In this document: positions 55,275 to 64,000 of the stretch, piece by piece
Numbering within the stretch: the stretch's first letter is position 1
Layout: each line of letters opens with the position of its first letter
Notes under the pieces: generated by a model
Databases searched by the model: none
What the model saw: only the letters and a program-made list of their open reading frames with translations
Told to the model about the DNA's origin: nothing
Translations under genes and position numbers: made by a program
Assembly (NCBI RefSeq): GCF_013201705.1
Contig: NZ_CP053837.1
Coordinates: forward strand, 1,736,001 to 1,800,000
DNA: 64,000 nt
Direction of reading: 5' to 3'
DNA from: Aliarcobacter faecis
GTDB taxonomy: Bacteria; Campylobacterota; Campylobacteria; Campylobacterales; Arcobacteraceae

Positions 55275-58262
55275 CTATTTTCGTAAATATTCTAAAGTAC
55301 TACTTATAATATCGTCATCATCTTTACTTCTTGATTTAATACTCTCTTTTACTCCATCAGATTTTACAAAAGTTATATTTGTTTCATAAGAGCTTATTTG
55401 AGTTATACCTTTTTGTAAAGCTAAAATCTTTATTAAAATCAGCTCCATAAACTGTTTTGTAGGAGTATCAAGTTTTCCAAATCTATCTTCCATCTCCTCT
55501 TCTATTTCATATAAAGCCTCTTTATTTAAAACCTTGCTTAATCTTCTATAAAGTTCTAATCTAATTCTATCTTCACTGATATAATCTTCACTAATATATG
55601 CTGAAATTGCTAATTTTATATCTATATTTTGTTCATTTGACTTAGTTTCACCACTTAATACGGCTAGTGTATCTTCAAGCATTTTTAGATATAAACCATA
55701 CCCTATTTGCTTTATATGTCCACTTTGTTCAGCTCCTATGATATTTCCACCACCTCTTATTTCTAAATCCTGATGAGCTAAAGCTGTTCCACTTCCTAAA
55801 TATGAGTTTGACTCTAAAGCAACTAATCTTTTTATAGCTTCGGGAGTAATCTTACTTTTGTCTTCAACTACATAGTAGCAAAATCCCTCTTTGTTACTTC
55901 GTCCAACTCTCCCTCTTAATTGATGTAAATCAGCAATTCCAAATCTATCTGCTCCATCAATTATTATAGAGTTTGCATTTGGAAGATGAATCCCACTTTC
56001 AACTATTGAAGTTGCTAATAAAATATCAAACTCTCTGTTTTCAAAATTCTCTATTATCTTTTCTGCATCAGAGGGTTTTATTTGAGAGTGAATAATATCT
56101 ATTTTTATATTTGGTACAATTTGTGATAAATCTTTCTTTTTTTCTTCAATAGAAGCAATATTATTATGTACATAAAATAGTTGTCCACCTCTTCTTTTTT
56201 CTCTTAAAATAACCTCTTTTATAAGTGCTTCACTATACTCTTTAACATAAGTTCTCACTCCTAATCTTTCACTAGGAGGTGTAAGAAGAGAACTCATACC
56301 TTTTAGTTTTGATAAGGCTAAATTTAAAGTTCGTGGAATTGGAGTTGCACTCATAGAAAAAATATGTACATCTTCTCTAAGTCCTTTTAATTTCTCTTTT
56401 TGTTTAACACCAAATTTATGCTCTTCATCTATTATGACAAGAGCTAAATTATCTGTTTTTATATCTAATAAAGAGTGTGTTCCAATAACAAATTTTATGC
56501 TTCCATCTTCTAAACCTTTTTTGATAGAAGTTTTCTCTTTTGTACTGGTTTTTCCATCTAGCTTAAAAACATCTATACCAAACTCTTTAAATCTTTTACT
56601 TATTGAGTGATAATGTTGAGTTGCCAAAAGTGTTGTAGGACATACAAAAATAGCCTGATAACCACTATTTATAACAGCAATTAAAGCATTCATAGCAACT
56701 TCCGTTTTCCCAAAACCAACATCACCACTTAAAAGCCTATCCATAACTTTTCCACTGCTTATATCAGCAAAAATCTCATTTATACTTCTAGTTTGATCTT
56801 TTGTATATGTAAATCCAGCTTTTTCTTGAAATCTTTTTATTAAATAGTCATCTATAAAGATTTTTATTCCATTTACAAGCTCTCTAGCAGCTGCTAGTTT
56901 TATAATATCATTTGCTATTTCAAAAAGTCTATCTTTTACTTTTTCTTTAAGTTTTGTAAAACTTCCACGACCTAACTTATCAACTATTGCATAAGATTCC
57001 CCATCAGCTACATATCTATCAATAGTATCGATATTTTCAACAGGAATTAGAAGCCTATCTTCCCCTTGATAATGAATTACCACAAAATCTCTTTTTGCAC
57101 CCATAATTGAAACTGGCTCTATTCCCTTATAAATACCAATTCCATGCTTTTCATGAACAACAAAATCATTAATTACTAATTCATCAACAACTAGTTTTAC
57201 TCTTTTTTTCTTTCTTTTTTTAACCTCTTTATTTAAAGAAATTATAAGTTCATCACCGCTCATTAGGTTTATTATTTCATCACTAAAATGATATTTTATA
57301 CCCTTTTCATCAAGTGGAAGTTCAAGTGCTTTAATTCTAGCTTCGCTAGTAGAGATTAGAGTAATTTTCTTATCTTTATGAAAAGAGATAAACTCTTTTA
57401 TATTTTGTGGAGCTATTTCCTTATAATTTTTACTTGAATATATTTGAGGAATAGTAAGAAACTTATCTTTATTTAATCTTTTCTCTTCAAAAATATATGC
57501 TTCATCAAGCTCATTCAAAGCTTCTTGAGTTATAAAAGAGTTCATATTTTGAGGTAAATAGTATGCAAGATTATCTAAATACCAAAAACCTAAAGAGTGT
57601 ATATCTTTTATAAAAGCATCACTTGAACTTAGTTCTACTTTTTGGCTAAGTTCTTCAAAATTATCATTACTTAAAGCCAAAAAAGCAGGAGTTATAGTAA
57701 TACTTTCTAGCTCCTCTTTTTGAGATTTTTGATCTTCTATATCAAATTTTCTAATACTTTCAACTTCATCATCAAACAGACTTACTCTATATCCAAAATC
57801 ACTTCCAAGTGGTGCTATATCAAAGATATCCCCTCGAATAGATACTTCTCCTGCACTTGTAACAATATCAACAAAATAGTACCCCCAAGAGTAAAGTTTT
57901 TGTTTAAACTCTTGTAAATCTAATTTATCAGCAAAATTTATTTTAAGTTCATCAAAGCACTCTTTTTTAGGCATAGGAAAACTGATAGTTCGTAAAGGAG
58001 AAATAAGGATTTTATCCTCTTTTTTGTAAGTATAAAAATCTTGCAAAGTTTTTGTAATATCTTGAAGTTCATCACTAAAAGAGAGTAAATCATCTTTGAA
58101 ATTTGCTCTAAAATCAGCCATTACAAAAGGTTTAAAACCTAAAAAAGATACTATGTGAGAAGCTATTTGAGCTTGTGTGTCATCATTTACTATTAAAAGT
58201 TGGCAATCTTTTAATCTTTTTTCATTTTTTAAATTTTTTAAAAACTCATATATATTTTTCAC
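55275..58262 (-). CDS. mfd: Transcription-repair coupling factor
   Basis: A 995-aa ATPase that removes RNA polymerase stalled at damage and recruits UvrA. Domains in order: UvrB-like N-terminal region (about 1-320), CarD-like polymerase-interaction domain (NDFVVHEKHGIGIYKG, about 370-430), RecG-like motor with GDVGFGKTEVAMNA, DEEH and SATPIPRTL, then GADRFGIADLHQLRGRVGRS, and a C-terminal TRCF domain. It is shorter than E. coli Mfd (1148 aa), as is usual in this class. The start is GTG at 58262, overlapping the stop of the upstream gene (TAGTG). Confidence 0.96.
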   Translation of the reverse strand: MKNIYEFLKNLKNEKRLKDCQLLIVNDDTQAQIASHIVSFLGFKPFVMADFRANFKDDLLSFSDELQDITKTLQDFYTYKKEDKILISPLRTISFPMPKKECFDELKINFADKLDLQEFKQKLYSWGYYFVDIVTSAGEVSIRGDIFDIAPLGSDFGYRVSLFDDEVESIRKFDIEDQKSQKEELESITITPAFLALSNDNFEELSQKVELSSSDAFIKDIHSLGFWYLDNLAYYLPQNMNSFITQEALNELDEAYIFEEKRLNKDKFLTIPQIYSSKNYKEIAPQNIKEFISFHKDKKITLISTSEARIKALELPLDEKGIKYHFSDEIINLMSGDELIISLNKEVKKRKKKRVKLVVDELVINDFVVHEKHGIGIYKGIEPVSIMGAKRDFVVIHYQGEDRLLIPVENIDTIDRYVADGESYAIVDKLGRGSFTKLKEKVKDRLFEIANDIIKLAAARELVNGIKIFIDDYLIKRFQEKAGFTYTKDQTRSINEIFADISSGKVMDRLLSGDVGFGKTEVAMNALIAVINSGYQAIFVCPTTLLATQHYHSISKRFKEFGIDVFKLDGKTSTKEKTSIKKGLEDGSIKFVIGTHSLLDIKTDNLALVIIDEEHKFGVKQKEKLKGLREDVHIFSMSATPIPRTLNLALSKLKGMSSLLTPPSERLGVRTYVKEYSEALIKEVILREKRRGGQLFYVHNNIASIEEKKKDLSQIVPNIKIDIIHSQIKPSDAEKIIENFENREFDILLATSIVESGIHLPNANSIIIDGADRFGIADLHQLRGRVGRSNKEGFCYYVVEDKSKITPEAIKRLVALESNSYLGSGTALAHQDLEIRGGGNIIGAEQSGHIKQIGYGLYLKMLEDTLAVLSGETKSNEQNIDIKLAISAYISEDYISEDRIRLELYRRLSKVLNKEALYEIEEEMEDRFGKLDTPTKQFMELILIKILALQKGITQISSYETNITFVKSDGVKESIKSRSKDDDDIISSTLEYLRK

Positions 58263-58567
58263 TATTTTTTATCTTCACTTAATTCAAAATCATTTGTATT
58301 TTTATCCCAAATATAAGGTGGATACGGAGTTTCATTTAGTAAAAAAACAATTGAAGCATCTTGGAAACCACTTTTTTGTAAACCTTTTTTAAAAACTTCC
58401 AAAATATAAGCTTTTGTTGCCATAGTTGTAGTTGTAGAGTTTCCTGTATATACAAAATCCTCATTTTCAACTTTTATAAAACCCTCTTTTTTTATATGTT
58501 TTTCAAACTTCTCTCTATCTTGTAAACCATCTACTTCTAATAAAACTAAAACATCAATTGTAATCAT
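58262..58567 (-). CDS. Unknown 101-aa protein upstream of mfd
   Basis: A small soluble alpha/beta protein: MITIDVLVLLEVDGLQDREK at the start, then a helix and strands, with GNSTTTTMATKAYILEVF and NETPYPPYIWD. I do not know the family. The ATG at 58567 has AAGG six bases upstream; a longer in-frame reading from 58621 adds 18 residues without a better site. Its stop overlaps the mfd start, so the two are translationally coupled. Confidence 0.7.
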   Translation of the reverse strand: MITIDVLVLLEVDGLQDREKFEKHIKKEGFIKVENEDFVYTGNSTTTTMATKAYILEVFKKGLQKSGFQDASIVFLLNETPYPPYIWDKNTNDFELSEDKK

Positions 58568-58680
58568 TGTAAACCTTAAAAAAAATTGCAAGATTTTATC
58601 ATATAAAAGTTTTATGCCCAATTACTACTAAAAAGCCTATTTATTGTATAATGAAATATTATTTTGTAAGGATTTTTATT

Positions 58681-58917
58681 ATGAACTATGAATTATTAAG
58701 TAGACTTGCTATGGAAGATGCTGAAAAATCAAAGAATGAAGCTTTTATCTTAAAAAAAAGAAATGAGATTTTACATAATGAAATAGAGACTTTAAAAGCT
58801 GTAATTAAAAGAATTGAAGATGAAAAAAGCAAAATAGAAAAAGAGTTAGAAGAGTTAAAAAACTCTATAAAAGATGAAAATAAAACAGAAGAAAAAGTTT
58901 TTACCTACTATACATAA
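58681..58917 (+). CDS. Small coiled-coil protein
   Basis: A 78-aa protein that is almost wholly a charged heptad-like helix (AFILKKRNEILHNEIETL, RIEDEKSKIEKELEELKN), ending VFTYYT. Probably a cytoplasmic dimer. I start it at 58681, after AAGGA; an in-frame ATG at 58651 would add ten hydrophobic residues. No function can be assigned. Confidence 0.65.
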   Translation: MNYELLSRLAMEDAEKSKNEAFILKKRNEILHNEIETLKAVIKRIEDEKSKIEKELEELKNSIKDENKTEEKVFTYYT

Positions 58918-58925
58918 ACTTCTTT

Positions 58926-58951
58926 AGCTTTGGTTTTAAGAGACCAAAGCT
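58926..58951. terminator. Hairpin between convergent genes
   Basis: AGCTTTGGT (58926-58934) pairs with ACCAAAGCT (58943-58951) around 8 bases. It overlaps the last codons of the DUF445 gene. The T-tract is poor on both strands, so termination is likely but not certain. Confidence 0.5.
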
Positions 58952-59643
58952 CCTATAAACCCAATTAATCCACCAAAAACTGCTCCCCAAACAACTAACC
59001 AAAACATATGATCTTTTATCATATTTTGTACTATATCTTTAACCATTTTTGGAGTTAATTCTTCAAGTCTTGAATCTACAATTAAAGTTAATTTATTATA
59101 AATATCATTTGTAAAATCTTCATTTTTCAAAGTTTCTTTCATTGTCTCTTGGAAAGTTTGTGTTTTTGATATCTCAATAATAGAACTTTGGAGTTTTTGT
59201 ATAAATGACTCTTTTAATCCATCTATTGCACCCTCTCCACCAAACATAGCAATCATTCCACCAAAAGGTGATTGCATAATTGACTCTTTTAAAGAGTTAA
59301 AAGCCAAAGTAAAATCTGTATTTTGTAATATTTTTTCAAAATTAATATTTGTTTTTGCACTATTCATCTCATCTTGAAAAAAATTATTTAATTTCTCCTT
59401 TGTAAAAAATTGCTCCATTAAAAGATTTCTTATAGATAGTTTAAACTCTTTAAATTTACTCTCTATTACTCCACTTCCATACAAAAATGGAACTTTTTCA
59501 AAAAGCATATGTATTGCTAAAGTATTTGTAATTGCACCACTAAAAGCAAAAAGTCCAACCATAAAGACAATATTATTGCTATTTGAATAACCATAAGCCA
59601 TAATCAAAATTGTAAATATATTTGTAATATCAGATTTACTCAT
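58936..59643 (-). CDS. DUF445-family membrane protein
   Basis: A 235-aa protein with hydrophobic helices at the N-terminus (about 3-45, including GLFAFSGAITNTLAIHMLF) and C-terminus (LVVWGAVFGGLIGFIGALVS), and a helical domain between. The TNTLAIHMLFEK motif is characteristic of DUF445 proteins. The function of the family is not settled. I start it at ATG 59643, which has AGGAG upstream, instead of 59685. Confidence 0.8.
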   Translation of the reverse strand: MSKSDITNIFTILIMAYGYSNSNNIVFMVGLFAFSGAITNTLAIHMLFEKVPFLYGSGVIESKFKEFKLSIRNLLMEQFFTKEKLNNFFQDEMNSAKTNINFEKILQNTDFTLAFNSLKESIMQSPFGGMIAMFGGEGAIDGLKESFIQKLQSSIIEISKTQTFQETMKETLKNEDFTNDIYNKLTLIVDSRLEELTPKMVKDIVQNMIKDHMFWLVVWGAVFGGLIGFIGALVS

Positions 59644-59769
59644 AAAATCTCCTATATAAAATAAAATGATTTTAACACATCTCATTTAAAAACTTTTTGA
59701 TTTACCTATAGCTATGTAACTAATTTGAAACTTTGATTATCTAAAATTTTCATAGAAGAGGAGTAACAA

Positions 59770-61476
59770 ATGATTGATATAGAAAAAGAGATAGAGAAAA
59801 AATTTCCAAAAATAAAAGAAAAAGATAACTTTCTAAAAAAATCCCTATTTAAAATAGCAAAAAAAATTGTCCATGAGGATTCAATAAATAAATTTTTATC
59901 ACAAAATTCTCATTTAAAAGGTTTTGATTTTGTAGATAATGTATTAGAGTATTTCGACTTTGATTATACAGTTTCAAGTAATGATTTACAAAATATTCCA
60001 ACAAGTGGAAAAGTTATAATTATTGCAAATCACCCATTAGGTGGACTTGATGCTCTATGTTTATTAAAATTAGTTGGTAATGTAAGAAAAGATGTAAGAA
60101 TTTTAGCAAACGATTTTTTAGTTGGATTTGAAGCTTTAAATTCTCTTATTATTCCAATAGATAATTACAAAGATAGGCAAACAAAAGAGAGTATTAAAAA
60201 AGTATATGAAGCTTTAAACAATGAAGAAGCTTTAATTATTTTTCCAGCAGGAGAAGTAAGTCGTGCTACACCAAAAGGGATAAAAGATCCTTCTTGGAAT
60301 AAAGGTTTTTTAAATTTTGCAAAAAATAGTAATTCACCAATTTTACCAATATTTTTAGATGCAAAAAATTCTAAAACTTTTTATACAATCTCTTTATTAA
60401 ATAAAACTTTTTCAACTCTTTTATTATCAAATGAGATGTTTAATAAAAAATCAAAAATTATAAATATAAAAATTGGACAAATAATTCCAAATGAAAATCT
60501 TACTCCAAGAGGTTTAAATAAAGATTTTTTAATAAATTTATATAAAAAACATCTTTATGCTTTAAAAAATGGTAAAAAATCATTCTTTCAAACACAAAAT
60601 GCCATAGCTCATCCTGTTAGTAGAATCGATTTACTAAATGAGCTAAAAAAATCTCAACTTTTAGGTGAAACAAATGATGGAAAAAAAATATATTTATATG
60701 ACTATGTAGAAGATTCTATTGTTTTAAAGGAGATTGGAAGATTAAGAGAACTTTCATTTAGAAAAATTGGAGAAGGTGTAAATAAAAAAAGAGATACTGA
60801 TAAATACGATATTTATTACCAACATATAATTCTATATGATAAAAGTGAATTAGAGATTATAGGAGCTTATAGAATTGCCAACTCTGATTTAGTATTTAAA
60901 AGATTGGGTACAAAAGGTTTCTACTCAAACTCTTTATTTAAATTTAATGATGAATTTATCTTTTATCTTCAAAATTCAGTAGAACTAGGTCGTAGTTTTG
61001 TACAACCAAAATATTGGGGAACAAGAGCATTGGATTATCTTTGGTTTGGAATTGGAACATATTTAAAAGCAAATCCTAATATAAAATATATGTTTGGACC
61101 TGTTTCTATTTCAGGAACTTTTCCAGCAATTGCAAAAGATTTAATTGTATTTTATTATAGTCACTATTTTAGTGAACCTAGAAGATTAGTAGAAGCAAAA
61201 ACTCCTTATTACTATACAAATAATATTTATGATTTAAGAGATTTTTTTAAATTAGGAGATATAAAAGAAGATTTTAGAGCTTTAAAATCGGCATTAGGAA
61301 ATATTGGAGTAACAATTCCACCATTATATAAGCAATATAGTGAATTAACACAAGATGATGGAGTTAAATTTTTAGATTTTAATGTTGATAAAGATTTTAA
61401 CGGCTGTGTAGATGGATTTATTTTAGTTGAAATAGATAAAATCAAAGAGCATATAAAACAGAGATATTTTTTGTAA
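59770..61476 (+). CDS. olsF: Bifunctional acyltransferase, OlsF-like ornithine lipid synthase
   Basis: A 568-aa protein. The N-terminal half is a PlsC/OlsA-like O-acyltransferase (NHPLGGLDALCLL with His and Asp, FPAGEVSRA in place of FPEGTR, about residues 75-170). The C-terminal half is an OlsB-like acyl-ACP-dependent N-acyltransferase of the GNAT fold (VLKEIGRLRELSFRKIGEG, LGRSFVQPKYWG, ALDYLWFGIGTYL, YMFGPVSISG). OlsF enzymes make ornithine lipids in two acylation steps; such membrane lipids spare phosphate. GAGGAG precedes the ATG. It could also be described as a hemolysin-like GNAT/PlsC fusion acting on another head group. Confidence 0.82.
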   Translation: MIDIEKEIEKKFPKIKEKDNFLKKSLFKIAKKIVHEDSINKFLSQNSHLKGFDFVDNVLEYFDFDYTVSSNDLQNIPTSGKVIIIANHPLGGLDALCLLKLVGNVRKDVRILANDFLVGFEALNSLIIPIDNYKDRQTKESIKKVYEALNNEEALIIFPAGEVSRATPKGIKDPSWNKGFLNFAKNSNSPILPIFLDAKNSKTFYTISLLNKTFSTLLLSNEMFNKKSKIINIKIGQIIPNENLTPRGLNKDFLINLYKKHLYALKNGKKSFFQTQNAIAHPVSRIDLLNELKKSQLLGETNDGKKIYLYDYVEDSIVLKEIGRLRELSFRKIGEGVNKKRDTDKYDIYYQHIILYDKSELEIIGAYRIANSDLVFKRLGTKGFYSNSLFKFNDEFIFYLQNSVELGRSFVQPKYWGTRALDYLWFGIGTYLKANPNIKYMFGPVSISGTFPAIAKDLIVFYYSHYFSEPRRLVEAKTPYYYTNNIYDLRDFFKLGDIKEDFRALKSALGNIGVTIPPLYKQYSELTQDDGVKFLDFNVDKDFNGCVDGFILVEIDKIKEHIKQRYFL

Positions 61477-61498
61477 AAAGTAGAAATCTCTACTTTTT
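61475..61498. terminator. Bidirectional terminator between olsF-like and rhodanese genes
   Basis: AAAAAGTAGA, loop AATC, TCTACTTTTT: a perfect 10-bp stem with five T on each strand's 3' side inside the stem, between two convergent genes. Confidence 0.85.
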
Positions 61499-61500
61499 AT

Positions 61501-62016
61501 CTATTTTTTACAATGCTCAGCATAATAGTTACCAAACTTAGTTTTAGTTCCTTCTTTATGCTCACCAGCTGTATATTTTGTAACAACAGGGTTACACTCA
61601 TCAATCCATCTGTTTATTTCATATATTTTTACTGTTGTAAATCCCATTTGTTTAAAAGCTTGTGCTTCAATAGCAGCTCTTGAAGCTGTATTACAAACAA
61701 CAATTAATTTATCTTTTATAAATTTTCCATCATCATCTAAAACAATATTTTCTAAAGCTTTTTCAGGAGCTTCACGCCCTACTCTTTGAGAACCTTTTAT
61801 AGCAGCTCCGGCCCACTCTTCCATAGTTCTTACATCAACAACTGCCCAATCTTTTGCATTTAGGGCATCTTTTACCTCTTGAGTTGTTGCCATCATTCCT
61901 GATTGTTTTGCTTCCTCTTTTAATTTTTTGCTATATGCATCATAACTTAAAAACTCTGCTGCAAAAACTGAACTAAATAACAACGAACTAACAATTAGAA
62001 TTTTTCCTAATTTCAT
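61501..62016 (-). CDS. Periplasmic rhodanese-domain protein
   Basis: A 171-aa exported protein with a signal peptide ending VFAA. The rhodanese domain (about 50-140) has AVVDVRTMEEWAGAAI and the active-site loop VVCNTASRAA, whose Cys would carry the sulfur. MGFTTVKIYEINRW ends the fold, and a C-terminal extension with two more Cys follows. Likely sulfur transfer or redox work in the periplasm; the substrate is unknown. Confidence 0.88.
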   Translation of the reverse strand: MKLGKILIVSSLLFSSVFAAEFLSYDAYSKKLKEEAKQSGMMATTQEVKDALNAKDWAVVDVRTMEEWAGAAIKGSQRVGREAPEKALENIVLDDDGKFIKDKLIVVCNTASRAAIEAQAFKQMGFTTVKIYEINRWIDECNPVVTKYTAGEHKEGTKTKFGNYYAEHCKK

Positions 62017-62117
62017 AATTAACTCCTAATAAAAAATATTTTTTAGTGTATAAAAAAGAGTATTAAAATATAATAAATATTTATATATAGAAGTTTTATT
62101 TTTATTATAAATAATTA

Positions 62118-63992
62118 TTATTTATAATGCATATTTTTATAGCCTTCAAGCCTTTTTTTGTAAGTAGAGTTTAACATAGGATTTTTAGAATCTAAAAAAT
62201 CAATAGCTAAACACTCTTGATTTCCTCTTCCAATTCTCCCTAAATATTGTATCAATCTTCCATAAAAAGAGATGGGAGTTGCAAAAATAATAGTATTTAA
62301 ATGGGGGAAATCTATCCCTTCTCCAAAAAAAGAGCTAGTTGCTAATATCAAAGAGCTAGATTTTACCTTTTGCATATTTTCTACTTGCTCTTTTCTATTT
62401 TGACTTCCATGAATTGCAATAAAAGGAATATTTTCATTTTTTAACATAGTTTCTAAAATATTTAAATGTTCAATCCTATCACTCAAAAGAAGTATTTTTC
62501 TATCAACATTTTTCTTTATAGTTTCTATAATTTTTTGATTTCTATTTTCATCTACAACCAATTCATTTATTATTGTTGAGTAGTTATCACTAGAACTTGT
62601 AAACTCTGTTTTTATAACTTGTAACTTATTTGAGTGTGTTTTTGGCTTTTTATACTCATAAGAGATAGAGCCTAATTGCTGATATAAAATAGCTTCAAGC
62701 TCATCTTTTCTATTTGGTGTGGCACTAAGCCCTAAAATATATCTTCCTTTGAAGTTTTTTACAATCTGCTCAAAAGTCAAGGCAGGAATATGATGGCACT
62801 CATCAACAATTACTTGAGTGTAATTTTTTATTATCTCCACACTATTATTTAAACTTTGCATAGTAGCTATATCTATATTTCCATTAAGCTTATTTTGACT
62901 CTTTCCTAAGTATCCAATATCAGATTTCTTATATCCAAAGTAGTCCACAAAACGGCTTATCCACTGGTCAAGTAACATATTTTTGTTTACAATAATCAAA
63001 GTTTTTACTGCTCTTTGTTCAAAGATTTTTGCTCCAATAAGTGTTTTACCAAATCCAGGTGGTGCTACACAAATAGAGCTATCAAATTTTAAAATCTCTC
63101 TTATAGCATCTTCTTGCTCTGGTCTTAGAGTAAATTTAATCTCTTTTGTCTCTATTTCTTCAAAAATACGATTATCTTTTACACTAAAATTTAGTAAATT
63201 CTCTTTAAAATATGAGAAGATCAACTCTTTTAATCCTCGTGGAAGAGTTAAAAATTCACTACTCTCTTCATAACCTTTTAAATATTTTGGAGTATTATAT
63301 AGTGGTTTTCGCAAAGATAATAGAAGTTTTATTTGAGGGTTTTCAAAAGTTGCAAAAGATTTTAATTTACTTATAAAACTTTTTGAAAGATTTATAATAG
63401 GAATTTTAATTCCACTATCTAAAATAATCTCAAAACTATTAAGTGGAAAATCTATATTTTTCAAATCTTTTTGTGCATTTTGTGGGCTTAAAACTTTAGC
63501 AAAACTATATACTTGTTCTTTAGTAGCTCTTTTTATATTTGATAAATAACCCCACTGGTCATTATAAATTTTTTTTGTATTAATATCTAAAAAAACTGTA
63601 CGGTTTTTATTTCTATATTGAAGTTGTAAAGGAAGCTCTATATAATTTCCTAATTTTTCTCTTGTTGCAAACTCACTATTTGGATAGAGTTTTGCACTAA
63701 TATTTGCCTTTTTTTGTAGAAAATATAAAAAACTATATGCTATTTTTGAACTTATCATCTCTTTAAAAAATATCCAAGCAAAAATAGAGTTATATGAACT
63801 AAGAGAGTAAGAAACTGGTATATTTAGCTCTAATAAAGCTCTTTGAAGCCTAAAAACATCTTCACTATTTAGCTCTAAAACAACATATTTACACTCTTGA
63901 TTTTTATTTATTAAATATGAAGCTAAAAAAACATTTCCTCTTAAATGCTCTTCTAAATCTTTATTTGTAAAAGGAAGATAATCTTCCCCCAT
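62118..63992 (-). CDS. Superfamily 2 helicase with degenerate TOTE-type primase domain (5' end may lie outside)
   Basis: At least 624 aa. The first ATG in the window is at 63992, but the frame is open to the edge, so the true start may lie beyond. Residues 1-170 resemble the archaeo-eukaryotic primase domain of TOTE systems: LEEHLRGN, SIFAWIFFKEMISSKIA, LGNYIELPLQLQYRNKNR, DQWGYLS. Key catalytic residues seem lost: the expected DFD strand reads VVLELN, and the His before WIFF is Ala. The C-terminal part is an intact helicase: APPGFGKT, VIVDECHH, GLSATPNRKD, GSQNRKEQ, YLGRIGRG. Likely DNA repair or defence. Confidence 0.82.
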   Translation of the reverse strand: MGEDYLPFTNKDLEEHLRGNVFLASYLINKNQECKYVVLELNSEDVFRLQRALLELNIPVSYSLSSYNSIFAWIFFKEMISSKIAYSFLYFLQKKANISAKLYPNSEFATREKLGNYIELPLQLQYRNKNRTVFLDINTKKIYNDQWGYLSNIKRATKEQVYSFAKVLSPQNAQKDLKNIDFPLNSFEIILDSGIKIPIINLSKSFISKLKSFATFENPQIKLLLSLRKPLYNTPKYLKGYEESSEFLTLPRGLKELIFSYFKENLLNFSVKDNRIFEEIETKEIKFTLRPEQEDAIREILKFDSSICVAPPGFGKTLIGAKIFEQRAVKTLIIVNKNMLLDQWISRFVDYFGYKKSDIGYLGKSQNKLNGNIDIATMQSLNNSVEIIKNYTQVIVDECHHIPALTFEQIVKNFKGRYILGLSATPNRKDELEAILYQQLGSISYEYKKPKTHSNKLQVIKTEFTSSSDNYSTIINELVVDENRNQKIIETIKKNVDRKILLLSDRIEHLNILETMLKNENIPFIAIHGSQNRKEQVENMQKVKSSSLILATSSFFGEGIDFPHLNTIIFATPISFYGRLIQYLGRIGRGNQECLAIDFLDSKNPMLNSTYKKRLEGYKNMHYK

Positions 63993-64000
63993 AAAAGTAG

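Noticed and set aside
1-64000. CRISPR arrays, rRNA genes and insertion sequences
   Set aside because: No regularly spaced short repeats, no rRNA sequence and no transposase was recognised. The only long repeats are the effector copies.

Overview
The window is a very AT-rich chromosomal segment from a Campylobacterota bacterium, most likely an Arcobacter/Aliarcobacter relative. The case rests on the style of AtpE, the low GC throughout, Shine-Dalgarno motifs of the AAGGA/AGGAG type, -10 boxes without clear -35 boxes, and the mix of TamAB, Mfd, OlsF-like and type VI secretion (T6SS) genes. The species call is an inference; there is no rRNA here.

Left edge (1-1290): the 5' part of an AsmA-like gene, then atpE with a promoter and a strong terminator. 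A 9.9 kb integrative element (about 1320-11192) follows. It sits in the anticodon loop of a tRNA-Leu(GAG) gene, leaving the 5' half at 1291-1329 and the 3' half at 11183-11237, with a 10-bp direct repeat as core. Just inside the left junction the element carries its own intact tRNA-Leu(GAG) (1362-1445), which probably replaces the broken one. Its genes are a NACHT/NLR-type ATPase (cargo, cut by an in-frame stop), an unknown 312-aa protein, an FtsK/TcpA-like DNA pump, an HUH rolling-circle Rep (cut by a frameshift) behind a possible double-strand origin, a small probable ssDNA-binding protein, an excisionase-like protein and a tyrosine integrase.

Ordinary chromosome (11264-15700): two small minus-strand proteins, two very small proteins, proA and a GH17-type glycosidase with a membrane domain.

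T6SS locus (15885-39246, all minus strand): read from tssA downward, the order is tssA-B-C-E-F-G-H, a 40-aa lipoprotein, an FHA protein, tssJ-K-L-M, a Ser/Thr kinase, vgrG, a GH19-type lysozyme effector, then a run of exported proteins that look like immunity proteins, including an LprI-type lysozyme inhibitor. An orphan 3' end of a lost effector lies in this run. No hcp is present.

Effector cassette array (39411-50363, plus strand, divergent from tssA): a 1222-aa effector with a PAAR-like N-terminus and its TPR/Sel1-type lipoprotein immunity gene. Three progressively shortened downstream copies follow; they lack the PAAR part and are interleaved with immunity genes. One immunity copy is dead and the last effector copy is a 51-codon stub. 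The first two effector genes share about 1.65 kb of near-identical DNA, and the third is a mosaic of the first two. This looks like a recombination reservoir for toxin tips and is the most interesting part of the window.

Right part (50360-64000): tamB-tamA (outer-membrane assembly), an HhH protein, mfd, small proteins, a DUF445 membrane protein, an OlsF-like bifunctional ornithine-lipid synthase, a periplasmic rhodanese, and a helicase fused to a degenerate primase domain that runs to the right edge.
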